From assembly GCA_003133425.1 (NCBI GenBank), contig PKXI01000302.1, forward strand, positions 590 to 9,280: a DNA stretch of 8,691 nucleotides, in the 5' to 3' direction. The notes under the pieces were generated by a model. The model worked only from the letters and a program-made list of their open reading frames with translations. It had not been told where the DNA came from and searched no databases. Within the stretch, counting starts at the first letter, position 1; every line of letters begins with the position of its first letter. Below, piece by piece: positions 1-6,019 of the stretch. This DNA comes from Acidobacteriaceae bacterium (GTDB lineage Bacteria > Acidobacteriota > Terriglobia > Terriglobales > Acidobacteriaceae). The position numbers were made by a program, and so were the translations under genes.

Positions 1-652
1 GCTGCATGTCGGTGACTTCCTCAGGGCGCTCGTCGATGAGCAGGACGATGAGAACGACCTCGGGGTGGTTGGTCGAAACGGAGTTGGCGATCGACTGCAG
101 GAGCATGGTCTTGCCGGTACGGGGCGGAGCGACGATGAGGCCGCGCTGGCCTTTGCCGACGGGAGTGAGCAGGTCCATGACCCGACCGCTGATTCCCTCG
201 CGCACTGTTTCCATCTTGATGCGTTCCTGGGGATAGAGCGGGGTCAGGTTGTCGAAGAGAATCTTGTTGCGCGTCTCCTCGGGCGACTCGAAGTTGATGG
301 CCTCGATCTTGACCAGCGCGAAGTACTTCTCGCCCTCGTGGGGCGGACGGACGTTGCCGCTGATGGAGTCGCCGGTCTTGAGGTCGAACTTGCGAATCTG
401 CGACGGCGAAACGTAGATGTCGTCGGGGCCGGGGAGATAGTTGTAGTCCGGGGAACGCAGGAAGCCGTAGCCGTCGGGAAGAATCTCCAGGACTCCCTCG
501 GCAAAGATGTGGCCTTCCTTTTCGCTCTGAGCCTGAAGAATCTTGAAGATCAGATCCTGTTTGCGAAGTCCGCTGGTCCCTGGGATTTCCAGAGTGCGCG
601 CAATCCGGCTCAGTTCGGTAATGTTCTTTTCTTTCAGTTCAGCGATGGTCAT
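1..652 (-). CDS. rho: Transcription termination factor Rho, N-terminal half (cut by left edge)
   Basis: Rho is a hexameric RNA-dependent ATPase/translocase that loads on C-rich RNA and ends transcription. Translating the minus strand gives 217 codons before the window edge; the whole protein is usually about 420 residues. In order: an N-terminal helical domain (about 1-48), the cold-shock-like RNA-binding domain (about 50-118, with DGYGFLRS at 60-67 and [13 protein letters not shown] at 75-87), a linker with [11 protein letters not shown] (129-139), then the start of the RecA-like ATPase with P-loop APPRTGKT (175-182) and Walker B region [10 protein letters not shown] (204-213). The P-loop has R and T where E. 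coli has K and A. The ATG at 652 has AGG five bases upstream; an in-frame GTG two codons earlier is possible but less likely. Reading stays open to the edge, so the C-terminal half lies outside. The identification is near certain. Confidence 0.97.
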   Translation of the reverse strand, partial: MTIAELKEKNITELSRIARTLEIPGTSGLRKQDLIFKILQAQSEKEGHIFAEGVLEILPDGYGFLRSPDYNYLPGPDDIYVSPSQIRKFDLKTGDSISGNVRPPHEGEKYFALVKIEAINFESPEETRNKILFDNLTPLYPQERIKMETVREGISGRVMDLLTPVGKGQRGLIVAPPRTGKTMLLQSIANSVSTNHPEVVLIVLLIDERPEEVTDMQ

Positions 653-664
653 GTTCACCTGCAA

Positions 665-701
665 GGCGGGATGTTTGTGAAGGGATGCGGGAGGGGGAAT
701 T
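665..701 (-). promoter_or_regulatory. C-rich, G-poor tract in the rho leader (candidate rut site)
   Basis: Read on the minus (mRNA) strand, these 37 bases just upstream of the rho start contain 20 C and only 2 G, with C runs of five and three. Rho binds such unstructured C-rich RNA (rut sites), and rho in E. coli is autoregulated by Rho-dependent attenuation in its leader. The composition is seen directly. A role in autoregulation is inferred from it and from the position 13 bases upstream of the start codon. Confidence 0.45.
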
Positions 702-804
702 GCTCCAGATTAGGACCAGGGAGAAATACAGGAATACAGCCGGCGCAGACCAGCATTGAAGCATCATCCGAACTCATGAGGAGTATCGAAACGCCGGGGA
801 ATCA

Positions 805-828
805 CAGCCTTCCAAGCAAGGAAGGCTG
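805..828 (-). promoter_or_regulatory. Perfect 9-bp hairpin between the omega-like gene and rho
   Basis: CAGCCTTCC (805-813) and GGAAGGCTG (820-828) are perfect inverse complements around a 6-base loop. The hairpin lies 47 bases past the stop of the omega-like gene and about 150 bases ahead of the rho start. On the minus strand it is followed by TGATTCCCC rather than a U run, so it is not a classical intrinsic terminator. It may be an attenuator or RNA-stability element in a rho leader, or a weak terminator for the upstream gene. Confidence 0.4.
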
Positions 829-874
829 CCTTGAAATCGTCCTCTTACTCAACTATGTGTTTTGAAAGACGCCG

Positions 875-1096
875 TCAGGCGGCACGGCGCCGTTCAACCG
901 GCTGGGCCGCGGGCGCCACAACGGGCCCGAGGGTTCCAGGATTGGCGGTCTGAAAGCGGCACAGAACTTCATTGGTGGTGTCTTGCAGCCGTGTATTCGG
1001 CTTGTGCAGCTTACGTGTTGCCTTGCTAGCCAGTTGACAGAGCTGGTAGCGATTGGACACATGAGAGAGTGCCCCAAATACTAAATCAGAACGCAT
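875..1096 (-). CDS. Small protein resembling RNA polymerase omega subunit
   Basis: This encodes 73 residues. The ATG at 1096 is preceded by AGGAGA (1105-1110) at 8 bases, an excellent ribosome binding site, which selects this frame over the overlapping frame at 853-1077. Residues about 10-31 (LSHVSNRYQL, then SKATRKLH) match the layout of the omega core, in which NR(F/Y)xL is followed by an A(A/S)(K/R)xxR(Q/K) helix. The following TTNEVLCRF occupies the place of the omega segment that follows the core helix. Omega assists RNA polymerase assembly and stability. The tail (about 54-73) is Pro/Ala/Arg-rich and probably disordered. It lies upstream of rho on the same strand, possibly cotranscribed. 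That this is a real gene is likely; the omega assignment is by pattern only. The alternative is a lineage-specific protein of unknown role. Confidence 0.68.
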   Translation of the reverse strand: MRSDLVFGALSHVSNRYQLCQLASKATRKLHKPNTRLQDTTNEVLCRFQTANPGTLGPVVAPAAQPVERRRAA

Positions 1097-1267
1097 TGCA
1101 ATTATCTCCTTCTTCAGTTGCCTGCCTGGCTGGTAGTACGAGAGGCAGCCAGTGCAGCACGGGGAGCCAATTCAATCGAGGACTACCCCAAATTTCCACT
1201 TTCATCTTTTAGACGCACAACTTGCGTGTCTAGTTCAAAAATCTTGACGCAATTTCGCATGTTATGA

Positions 1268-1396
1268 AACAGGCCTCACATCGAATGGGTAATACAGATT
1301 GCAGTCTTGAAAATCCAAGCCCCCGGTTTTCCCGTTCGCGGCGGCTTCTTAAAACCCGCCGAAGGCACCAGCGAAGAGTTCCAGCTCAAGAAGTGA
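1268..1396 (+). pseudogene. Possible 3' remnant of a coding sequence
   Basis: One plus-strand frame is open from just after a TGA (1265-1267) to TGA at 1394-1396, giving 42 codons with no ATG or GTG start. Its last 20 or so codons read like real protein (VRGGFLKPAEGTSEEFQLKK) with GC-rich codons (GGC GGC TTC, AAG AAG), unlike the AT-rich surroundings. No ribosome binding site is visible. This could be the tail of a degraded or rearranged gene, or chance. I do not recognise a family. Confidence 0.2.
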
Positions 1397-1484
1397 AGAG
1401 CTTCGACTCATAAGTATGATGCGGGAAATGGCCCGTGGGCACACCAAATCGCAATAAGCAACCTGCCCTTTATGGATGGCTCTC

Positions 1485-1652
1485 ATGAATGTATACCGGA
1501 TAATGGCTAAGGTCAACAGTTTTTTCAGGGGCTTTCCGCTGTTTGGATTCGCCTTTGGCTACATCCGGAGTATCGATGGTAACTATTTATTTATCAATAA
1601 TATGACCGATCGATTCAGACGCTGGTTGCTCGCGGCCCCAGCTACCTTATAG
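1485..1652 (+). CDS. Possible 55-residue hypothetical protein (weak)
   Basis: The ORF runs ATG 1485 to TAG 1650-1652, with an alternative in-frame ATG at 1476. The product has an aromatic, moderately hydrophobic middle (SFFRGFPLFGFAFGYI, about residues 12-27) and a basic stretch (DRFRRW) near the end. No good Shine-Dalgarno sequence precedes either start. Codons such as ATA, TTA and AGG differ from the neighbouring genes. It may be a chance ORF in AT-rich intergenic DNA or a foreign remnant. No function can be proposed. Confidence 0.15.
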   Translation: MNVYRIMAKVNSFFRGFPLFGFAFGYIRSIDGNYLFINNMTDRFRRWLLAAPATL

Positions 1653-1676
1653 GCAATCCTGTTGATTACAGGCAAA

Positions 1677-1692
1677 TTGGTTGGCAAACCAA
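1677..1692 (-). terminator. Weak hairpin after the small membrane protein gene
   Basis: TTGGTT (1677-1682) and AACCAA (1687-1692) form a perfect 6-bp stem with a 4-base loop. On the minus strand it begins 10 bases after the stop of the 1703-1924 gene and is followed by only three U. Stem strength and U tract are both poor, so this is a weak terminator candidate. Confidence 0.25.
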
Positions 1693-1702
1693 ACCATTCT
1701 GG

Positions 1703-1924
1703 TTACTTACGGGTTCTTTTGAGGTGAAACGGGTGTCCATCGGGATCGCACAGCACTGTCCGGCCATTCTCGTCCACACCGAACGCTGGCCGCCGCGTCC
1801 TGGCACTCCGCCTGGGGGTTACGAGCAGCTCGTCCAGGCGAAAAACGCCCAATACCAACATGAAAAGAGCCGGTACCGCAAACAGGAATGTGTCCCAACC
1901 CGAATTCAGAACTGTCTCATGCAT
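1703..1924 (-). CDS. Small single-helix membrane protein, unknown function
   Basis: This encodes 73 residues. The frame is open to a GTG at 1954, but the ATG at 1924 is preferred because GAGG lies 6 bases before it, while nothing suitable precedes the GTG. A short N-terminus leads into one hydrophobic segment (about 11-29, DTFLFAVPALFMLVLGVF), then RLDELL, a basic stretch (PRRSARTRR, 37-45) and a polar tail with DENG and CDPDGHPF (51-66). The Arg cluster right after the helix suggests the C-terminus stays in the cytoplasm, but this is inference. From memory, similar proteins with a TM helix, an FRLDE motif and a CDPDG tail occur in Acidobacteriota; no function is known to me. It lies 164 bases downstream of comM on the same strand, with an operator-like palindrome between. 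Confidence 0.65.
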   Translation of the reverse strand: MHETVLNSGWDTFLFAVPALFMLVLGVFRLDELLVTPRRSARTRRPAFGVDENGRTVLCDPDGHPFHLKRTRK

Positions 1925-1953
1925 TTCAGGCCTCAGAAATAGTCGGCGACGCA

Positions 1954-1971
1954 CATGAGATGTGTCTCATG
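1954..1971. promoter_or_regulatory. Perfect inverted repeat upstream of the small membrane protein gene
   Basis: CATGAGA (1954-1960) and TCTCATG (1965-1971) are exact inverse complements around TGTG. The right half is part of a 10-base direct repeat, TGTCTCATGC, found at 1913-1922 (across the gene start) and again at 1963-1972, 50 bases apart. The layout suggests operator sites for a dimeric repressor of the 1703-1924 gene. A U tract is absent, so it is not a terminator. The repeats are seen; the role is inferred. Confidence 0.35.
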
Positions 1972-2088
1972 CGGTCTCTGAGGTTATCGGCCCGGAATTA
2001 GAGGTTGCTTAAAATCCAAAGTAACCAAGGGATGATTAAACAGGCTGGATTGCGGCGTGGGCTGCCGGTCGCTTTTCCGATGAATCTT

Positions 2089-3648
2089 CTACGCCCAGTA
2101 GCTGCGGTCCAGGGTGCGGTACTGGATGGCTTCGGCCAGATGGGCCACGGTCAGGTGCTCAGCGCCTTCGAGGTCCGCAATTGTGCGAGCAACCTTGAGG
2201 ATGCGGTCGTGAGCCCGCGCGGTGAGGCCCTGCTGCTGCATGGCCCGCTCCAGGAGCCGCTCGGAATCGGCGCCGAGCTCGCAATGGGTGCGAATCTGGC
2301 GCGTTGTCATCTGCGCGTTGGCGTAGATTTTTTCACCCGCCTTTTTGAAGCGTCGCCTCTGGTGCTCGCGGGCGGACATCACGCGGTCGCGAATTTGCGC
2401 TGAGCCTTCAGCGGCTGCTCCGCCGCGCAACTCCTTGTATTGCACTGCAGGAACTTCGATATGTATATCGATGCGATCGAGCAATGGACCGGAGATCTTG
2501 GCGACGTAGCGCTGGATCATGGGCGGAGTGCACATGCACTCACGGGACTTGTCGTTGAAGTAACCGCAGGGGCAGGGATTCATGGCGGCGGCCAACATGA
2601 AGCGCGCGGGAAAGCTGAGCGACATGGAGGCGCGTGCGATGGTTACCGTATGATCTTCGAGCGGCTGGCGCATTACTTCGAGCACGTTGCGCGGAAACTC
2701 CGGCAGTTCATCTAGAAACAGCAGGCCGTTGTGGGCCAGCGATACTTCGCCGGGGCGCGGGACAACCCCGCCGCCGATCAGGCCCGCGTCGGAGATGGTG
2801 TGGTGCGGCGAACGAAACGGGCGCTGCGTGACCAGACCGGCTGCTGCGTCCAGCACTCCGGCTACGGAGTGAATCTTGGTAGTCTCGAGAGCCTCTTCAA
2901 AAGTGAGCGGGGCCAGGATGGAGGGCAGGCGCTTGGCGAGCATGGTCTTGCCCGAGCCCGGCGGACCGATCATGAGAATGTTGTGGCTGCCGGCTGCTGC
3001 CACTTCGAGTGCGCGCTTGGCCGTCTGCTGGCCTCGCACATCGCAAAAGTCCACCGAGAAATGCTGCAGCTCTCCGAGCAACTCTTGTGTGTTCACGCGG
3101 TAGGGCTCGCGCTGAATGACGCCTACGACCGAGGTGTTCAAAAGGTCCAGAACATCCGTGAGCGATGAGACGGGATAAACATTCACGCCTTCGACCACCG
3201 CGGCCTCGGCGGCGTTGGCGGTGGGCAGGATCAGATTGGGAATATTCTTTTCGCGCGCCAGGATAGCCACCGGCAACATGCCGGGGATGGGGCGCAGGCT
3301 GCCGTCGAGTCCAAGTTCACCGACCAGAAGAAACTGGCTGAGGTCATCCACGCGAAGCGCGCCATAGGCACCCAGGATGCCCACCGCGATCGGCAGGTCG
3401 AATCCTGAGCCTTCCTTCTTGAGATCGGCGGGCGCCAGGTTGATGGTGATGAAGGTGGGTGGAATCAAATAGCCGGAGTTCTTGATCGCGGCGCGGACGC
3501 GGTCGCGGCTTTCGCGGACCGCGGCATCGGGCAGGCCGACCGTATGGAAGACGTCTTTCTCTGCCACCACGCCGCTGTAGTCCACCTCGACATCGATGAG
3601 GTTGGCGTCGATTCCGTAGACTGCGGCACTAAGAACTTTAAATAGCAT
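2089..3648 (-). CDS. comM: ComM-type AAA+ ATPase/helicase (YifB/magnesium-chelatase-like)
   Basis: This encodes 519 residues, the usual size for the family. ComM is a hexameric helicase that drives branch migration while incoming DNA is integrated during natural transformation. In order: an N-terminal ChlI-like domain (about 1-165, beginning [21 protein letters not shown]), the AAA+ domain with Walker A GPPGSGKT (228-235) and Walker B LLFLDE (309-314), a four-Cys cluster typical of the family (NPCPCGY with Cys359 and 361, then CMC 371 and 373), [11 protein letters not shown], and the C-terminal helical domain. The frame stays open to 3837, but the family start MLFKVLSAA places translation at 3648. 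No clear Shine-Dalgarno precedes it; an extended -10 lies just upstream. It is divergent from the serine dehydratase gene. Family assignment is very secure; a competence role in this organism is inferred. Confidence 0.95.
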   Translation of the reverse strand: MLFKVLSAAVYGIDANLIDVEVDYSGVVAEKDVFHTVGLPDAAVRESRDRVRAAIKNSGYLIPPTFITINLAPADLKKEGSGFDLPIAVGILGAYGALRVDDLSQFLLVGELGLDGSLRPIPGMLPVAILAREKNIPNLILPTANAAEAAVVEGVNVYPVSSLTDVLDLLNTSVVGVIQREPYRVNTQELLGELQHFSVDFCDVRGQQTAKRALEVAAAGSHNILMIGPPGSGKTMLAKRLPSILAPLTFEEALETTKIHSVAGVLDAAAGLVTQRPFRSPHHTISDAGLIGGGVVPRPGEVSLAHNGLLFLDELPEFPRNVLEVMRQPLEDHTVTIARASMSLSFPARFMLAAAMNPCPCGYFNDKSRECMCTPPMIQRYVAKISGPLLDRIDIHIEVPAVQYKELRGGAAAEGSAQIRDRVMSAREHQRRRFKKAGEKIYANAQMTTRQIRTHCELGADSERLLERAMQQQGLTARAHDRILKVARTIADLEGAEHLTVAHLAEAIQYRTLDRSYWA

Positions 3649-3665
3649 GGCCCGGAGTTGCAGCG

Positions 3666-3674
3666 AGTGTACCA
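3666..3674 (-). promoter_or_regulatory. Candidate extended -10 promoter of comM
   Basis: The minus strand reads TGGTACACT, an extended -10 (TGn plus TACACT at 3671-3666), placing the transcript start about 10 bases before the comM ATG at 3648. No good -35 is visible, as is common for extended -10 promoters. The resulting very short leader fits the lack of a Shine-Dalgarno. Confidence 0.35.
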
Positions 3675-3678
3675 GATG

Positions 3679-3740
3679 ACAGTGAATAGTGGTCTGTGAT
3701 CGGTGAACAGGGAACAGTGGAGTGTGAACAGGAAACGGGG
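3679..3740. repeat. Degenerate GTGAACAG-type repeats in the comM-sdaA intergenic region
   Basis: Imperfect direct copies of a GTGAACAG-like unit recur: AGTGAATAGTGG, GGTGAACAGGGAACAGTGG, TGTGAACAGGAAACGGGG. They look like the decayed remains of a short tandem repeat. The tract lies upstream of the true comM start; the comM frame reads through it only because it happens to lack stops. Confidence 0.5.
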
Positions 3741-3850
3741 AGCGCGAATGTTCGACAGCTTCATCTCGATCCGTGATCCGCTCATGGACCACAGCTAAGT
3801 CAGAACTGACGGGTCCCTTTGCTGCGACGCTGGTCAACTGTTCCCTGTTC
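3705..3850. repeat. 14-bp perfect inverted repeat spanning the divergent promoters
   Basis: GAACAGGGAACAGT (3705-3718) and ACTGTTCCCTGTTC (3837-3850) are exact inverse complements separated by 118 bases. The right arm falls at about the -35 region of the proposed sdaA promoter; the left arm lies about 45-60 bases upstream of the proposed comM start point. It could be paired binding sites for a shared regulator, or a by-product of the GAACAG repeats placed in opposite orientation. Confidence 0.5.
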
Positions 3851-3862
3851 TTTGGAGCACGC

Positions 3863-3868
3863 TACAAT
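3863..3868 (+). promoter_or_regulatory. -10 element of a probable leaderless sdaA promoter
   Basis: TACAAT matches the -10 consensus at five of six bases. Transcription would begin about 7 bases on, at 3875-3876, which is the GTG start codon itself. No Shine-Dalgarno lies near the GTG (the only GGAG is about 20 bases away), so a leaderless mRNA explains both facts. No good -35 is visible 16-18 bases upstream. Confidence 0.45.
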
Positions 3869-3875
3869 TTCATCT

Positions 3876-5306
3876 GTGACAACGAGTCTGTTTGATCTTT
3901 ACAAAATCGGTGTTGGCCCTTCGAGTTCGCATACCATGGGGCCGATGCGCGCCGCATGCCGCTTTGCGCGCGGACTTGTGACCGGCGGTTTGCTCGAACG
4001 CGTTGTCCGCGTGCAGGTGGAACTTTACGGGTCACTGGCCCTAACCGGACTGGGGCACGCAACCGACCGGGCAGTGCTGTTGGGTTTGGCCGGCAACGAG
4101 CCGGCCTTGATCGATCCTGCGACGATTGAATTAACGGTTAAAGAAATTCGCGTTGCGCGGCGCATCGATCTGGCCGGCGTTCGCCCCATCCATTTCGACG
4201 AACTCAGCGACCTTGTGCTGCACCGCGACATCATGTTTCCTCCCGGCGCGCATACCCAACATCCGAACGGTGTGCGCTTTACCGCCTTTGATAGCGCTGG
4301 CGCAGTCGCCGAGCAAAGCACGTTCTTTTCAATCGGGGGTGGATTCATTGTGCAAGATGTTGCACCTGACTCTGCCGGAACGCAGCCCTCGCCAGATCAG
4401 CGGCAGGCAACCGTTCCATTTCCCTTTCACAGTGCTGCAGAGCTTTTGACCACAGCTCAAGCCAACGAACTCTCCATCAGCCAGTTAATGCTTGAGAATG
4501 AATGTGCGCTGGCGGCGCGAAGCGAGGAGAAGGCTCCAGTTGAGCTGGTGCGAGAGGGTATCGATCGCATCTGGCTGGCAATGAAGGATTGCGTTGCGCG
4601 CGGGATTGCGGCTGAAGGGATTCTGCCGGGTGGTCTGAACGTTCGGCGCCGCGCTCACCACCTGGCCGCGCGGCTGGCGGAGAAAGAAGCAACAGGTCTT
4701 CGCGGCGATCCGCTGGCTCCGCTGGATTGGGTCACCGTATACGCCATGGCGGTGAACGAAGAGAACGCTGCCGGCGGCCGCGTGGTGACCGCTCCCACCA
4801 ACGGCGCTGCCGGCGTGGTTCCCGCAGTAGCCCATTACTATCAACGCTTCATCTCCGATTCGGATCACGAAGGGCTCGTTCGATTCTTTCTTACGTCGGC
4901 CGCGATTGGCATCCTTTACAAGGAGAACGCATCCATCAGCGGCGCGGAGGTGGGCTGCCAGGGAGAGGTAGGCGTTGCGTGCTCGATGGCCGCCGCCGGG
5001 TTGACCGCAGCACTCGGTGGAACCAACGGACAGGTAGAGCACGCCGCTGAAATCGCAATGGAGCACAACCTCGGCATGACCTGCGACCCCATCGGCGGGC
5101 TTGTCCAGATACCCTGCATCGAGCGCAACGCGATGGGCGCGGCCAAAGCCGTGCAAGCCTCGCGTATTGCGCTCAACGAGTCCGGCGATCATCGAGTTTC
5201 TCTCGATCAAGTGATCCGGACCATGTATCTAACCGGTCTCGATATGCAGTCGCGCTATAAGGAAACAAGCCTTGCGGGCCTTGCGCTGAATCAGATTGAG
5301 TGTTGA
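3876..5306 (+). CDS. sdaA: L-serine dehydratase (L-serine ammonia-lyase), iron-sulfur, single chain
   Basis: This encodes 476 residues. The enzyme converts L-serine to pyruvate and ammonia in the cytoplasm using a [4Fe-4S] cluster. The beta domain comes first ([20 protein letters not shown], about 4-23), then the alpha domain with [17 protein letters not shown] (294-310), [12 protein letters not shown] and [22 protein letters not shown]. Cluster ligands are Cys361, Cys403 and Cys414, spaced 42 and 11 apart as I recall for the Legionella enzyme (343, 385, 396). The last residue, Cys476, lies 62 beyond Cys414, matching that enzyme's C-terminal Cys458, which caps the fourth iron until substrate displaces it. 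The frame is open from 3819, but the family start SLFDLYK fixes the GTG at 3876. Divergent from comM; no cotranscribed catabolic gene is evident. Confidence 0.97.
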   Translation: MTTSLFDLYKIGVGPSSSHTMGPMRAACRFARGLVTGGLLERVVRVQVELYGSLALTGLGHATDRAVLLGLAGNEPALIDPATIELTVKEIRVARRIDLAGVRPIHFDELSDLVLHRDIMFPPGAHTQHPNGVRFTAFDSAGAVAEQSTFFSIGGGFIVQDVAPDSAGTQPSPDQRQATVPFPFHSAAELLTTAQANELSISQLMLENECALAARSEEKAPVELVREGIDRIWLAMKDCVARGIAAEGILPGGLNVRRRAHHLAARLAEKEATGLRGDPLAPLDWVTVYAMAVNEENAAGGRVVTAPTNGAAGVVPAVAHYYQRFISDSDHEGLVRFFLTSAAIGILYKENASISGAEVGCQGEVGVACSMAAAGLTAALGGTNGQVEHAAEIAMEHNLGMTCDPIGGLVQIPCIERNAMGAAKAVQASRIALNESGDHRVSLDQVIRTMYLTGLDMQSRYKETSLAGLALNQIEC

Positions 5307-5339
5307 GAGCATTGCATCGTTGAGAGAAGTGCGTGGGCT

Positions 5340-5361
5340 TGGCCGGCGAGGAATCCGGCCA
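5340..5361 (+). promoter_or_regulatory. Hairpin presenting the ribosome binding site of the following gene in its loop
   Basis: TGGCCGG (5340-5346) pairs perfectly with CCGGCCA (5355-5361), and the 8-base loop CGAGGAAT contains GAGGA (5348-5352), the Shine-Dalgarno of the ATG at 5361, whose A closes the stem. It begins 33 bases after the sdaA stop and has no U tract, so it is a poor terminator. It could modulate ribosome access, or merely be a GC-rich palindrome. Confidence 0.4.
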
Positions 5362-5897
5362 TGCTGATGCGTATGATTTCATCCGGCATTGCTGGGCTGC
5401 ACAGTCATGCTCCGACCGGTTGCTGCCACTGCAGCTGACCGGGGTTCCTCCACTCCGGAAGAACGGAAACAGGCACTCGAGTACATTCACGACCGGCAAT
5501 CCAACCCCCTCGGCCCGAATTCCAAGGGAAAATTTGGATGGTCCTTAGGTTGTATGCCGTGGTTCCCGATTTGACCGTTCATGTCTGTTCGATACTCGAC
5601 AAACTGACCAAGGGCGACAAGAAAGACAGTGCGACAATTTTCGGAGGAGCCTTGATGAGGCAAGCCGCATTGGTGATTGAGAGTCCGGATAAAAGGAACG
5701 ACCTCATGGCAGAGCATCTTGCAGGAGTGCAAGGATCACTCAATGTTCATGCGGTGCTGGTGAAGGTCAACCCAAATGACCGTGAAGAATTTCTCGGCAA
5801 TTTAATTCAACAGCGCGATGCTGGAACGCTCACACAATTCTTGAAGGAGGGAGCGGTTGTGGGGTGCAGAAATCAACGCTCGCGACGTTTTGATTGA
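5361..5897 (+). pseudogene. Frameshifted gene for a small exported protein of unknown function
   Basis: Three segments in two frames join into one sensible protein of about 178 residues. Frame A starts at ATG 5361 with GAGGA 8 bases upstream and encodes MLMRMISSGIAGL (to 5399). Skipping C5400 continues with TVMLRPVAATAAD, completing a signal peptide with a likely cut after ATA or ATAA, then SSTPEERKQALEYIHD and NPLGPNSKGKFGWS. Near 5544 the frame moves back by one, as if a C were lost, giving LRLYAVVPDLTVHVC and then a helical region, EFLGNLIQQRDAGTLTQFLKEG, to TGA 5895-5897. Unshifted, the frames stop at 5436-5438 and 5569-5571. The last part could still be made alone as 80 residues from ATG 5655, which has GGAGG 7 bases before it. 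Assembly errors could also explain the shifts. I do not recognise a named family. Confidence 0.6.
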
Positions 5898-5938
5898 TCG
5901 AAGAATGCATTTTTGCGCACGCGACCAAATTCATCGCC

Positions 5939-5962
5939 GGAAAAATTGTTGACGATTTTTCC
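5939..5962 (+). terminator. AT-rich hairpin after the frameshifted gene
   Basis: GGAAAAATTG (5939-5948) pairs with CGATTTTTCC (5953-5962), ten pairs with one G-U wobble and a 4-base loop, 41 bases past the 5895-5897 stop. The U run is inside the stem and CACCC follows, so it is not a textbook terminator, but it separates the gene from the next promoter. Confidence 0.3.
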
Positions 5963-5974
5963 ACCCTTAGTACG

Positions 5975-6011
5975 TTTTTTTCTTGACATCGTTGCTACAT
6001 AAATCTATACA
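5975..6011 (+). promoter_or_regulatory. Near-consensus sigma70 promoter with T-tract upstream
   Basis: TTGACA (5983-5988) is a perfect -35, followed by a 17-base spacer and TATACA (6006-6011) as -10. A run of seven T (5975-5981) directly upstream of the -35 could act as an UP element. This is by far the best promoter in the window. Start is expected near 6018, giving a leader of about 58 bases to the ATG at 6076. Confidence 0.85.
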
Positions 6012-6019
6012 TTCTTCAA

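Larger units (their letters stand above)
1097..1702. other. 606-base stretch without a certain gene
   Basis: No convincing full-length gene, tRNA or other RNA gene was found on either strand. It is visibly richer in A+T than the flanking genes. It should hold the promoter of the omega-like gene near its left end, but I could not find a convincing -35/-10 pair there. The weak symmetry at 1211-1231 (AGAC...GTCT) is imperfect. The stretch contains a coding-like segment ending at 1396, a 55-codon ORF at 1485-1652, and a small hairpin at 1677-1692 just past the membrane protein gene. Confidence 0.6.

Noticed and set aside
65..865. 266-codon plus-strand ORF opposite rho
   Set aside because: It is the antisense shadow of rho and its leader; the minus strand encodes an unmistakable Rho sequence here.
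853..1077. 74-codon minus-strand ORF overlapping the omega-like gene
   Set aside because: It is in a different frame from the 875-1096 gene, has no good ribosome binding site, and its composition looks random.
1244..1268. TTGACG...TATGAA as a plus-strand promoter
   Set aside because: The spacer is only 13 bases, too short for a sigma70 promoter.
1925..1954. GTG-start extension of the small membrane protein
   Set aside because: No ribosome binding site precedes the GTG, the extension would overlap the palindrome, and GAGG is well placed for the ATG at 1924.
2005..3168. Several plus-strand ORFs across comM
   Set aside because: They are antisense shadows; their translations are Arg/Gly-rich with no coherent family match.
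3649..3837. 63-residue N-terminal extension of comM
   Set aside because: The family begins at MLFKVLSAA; the extension reads through degenerate GAACAG repeats and has no start signal.
3819..3875. 19-residue N-terminal extension of the serine dehydratase
   Set aside because: The family starts at SLFDLYK, and the extension would cross the inverted repeat and the proposed -10.
4485..5210. 241-codon minus-strand ORF inside sdaA
   Set aside because: It is an antisense shadow of a fully conserved enzyme gene.
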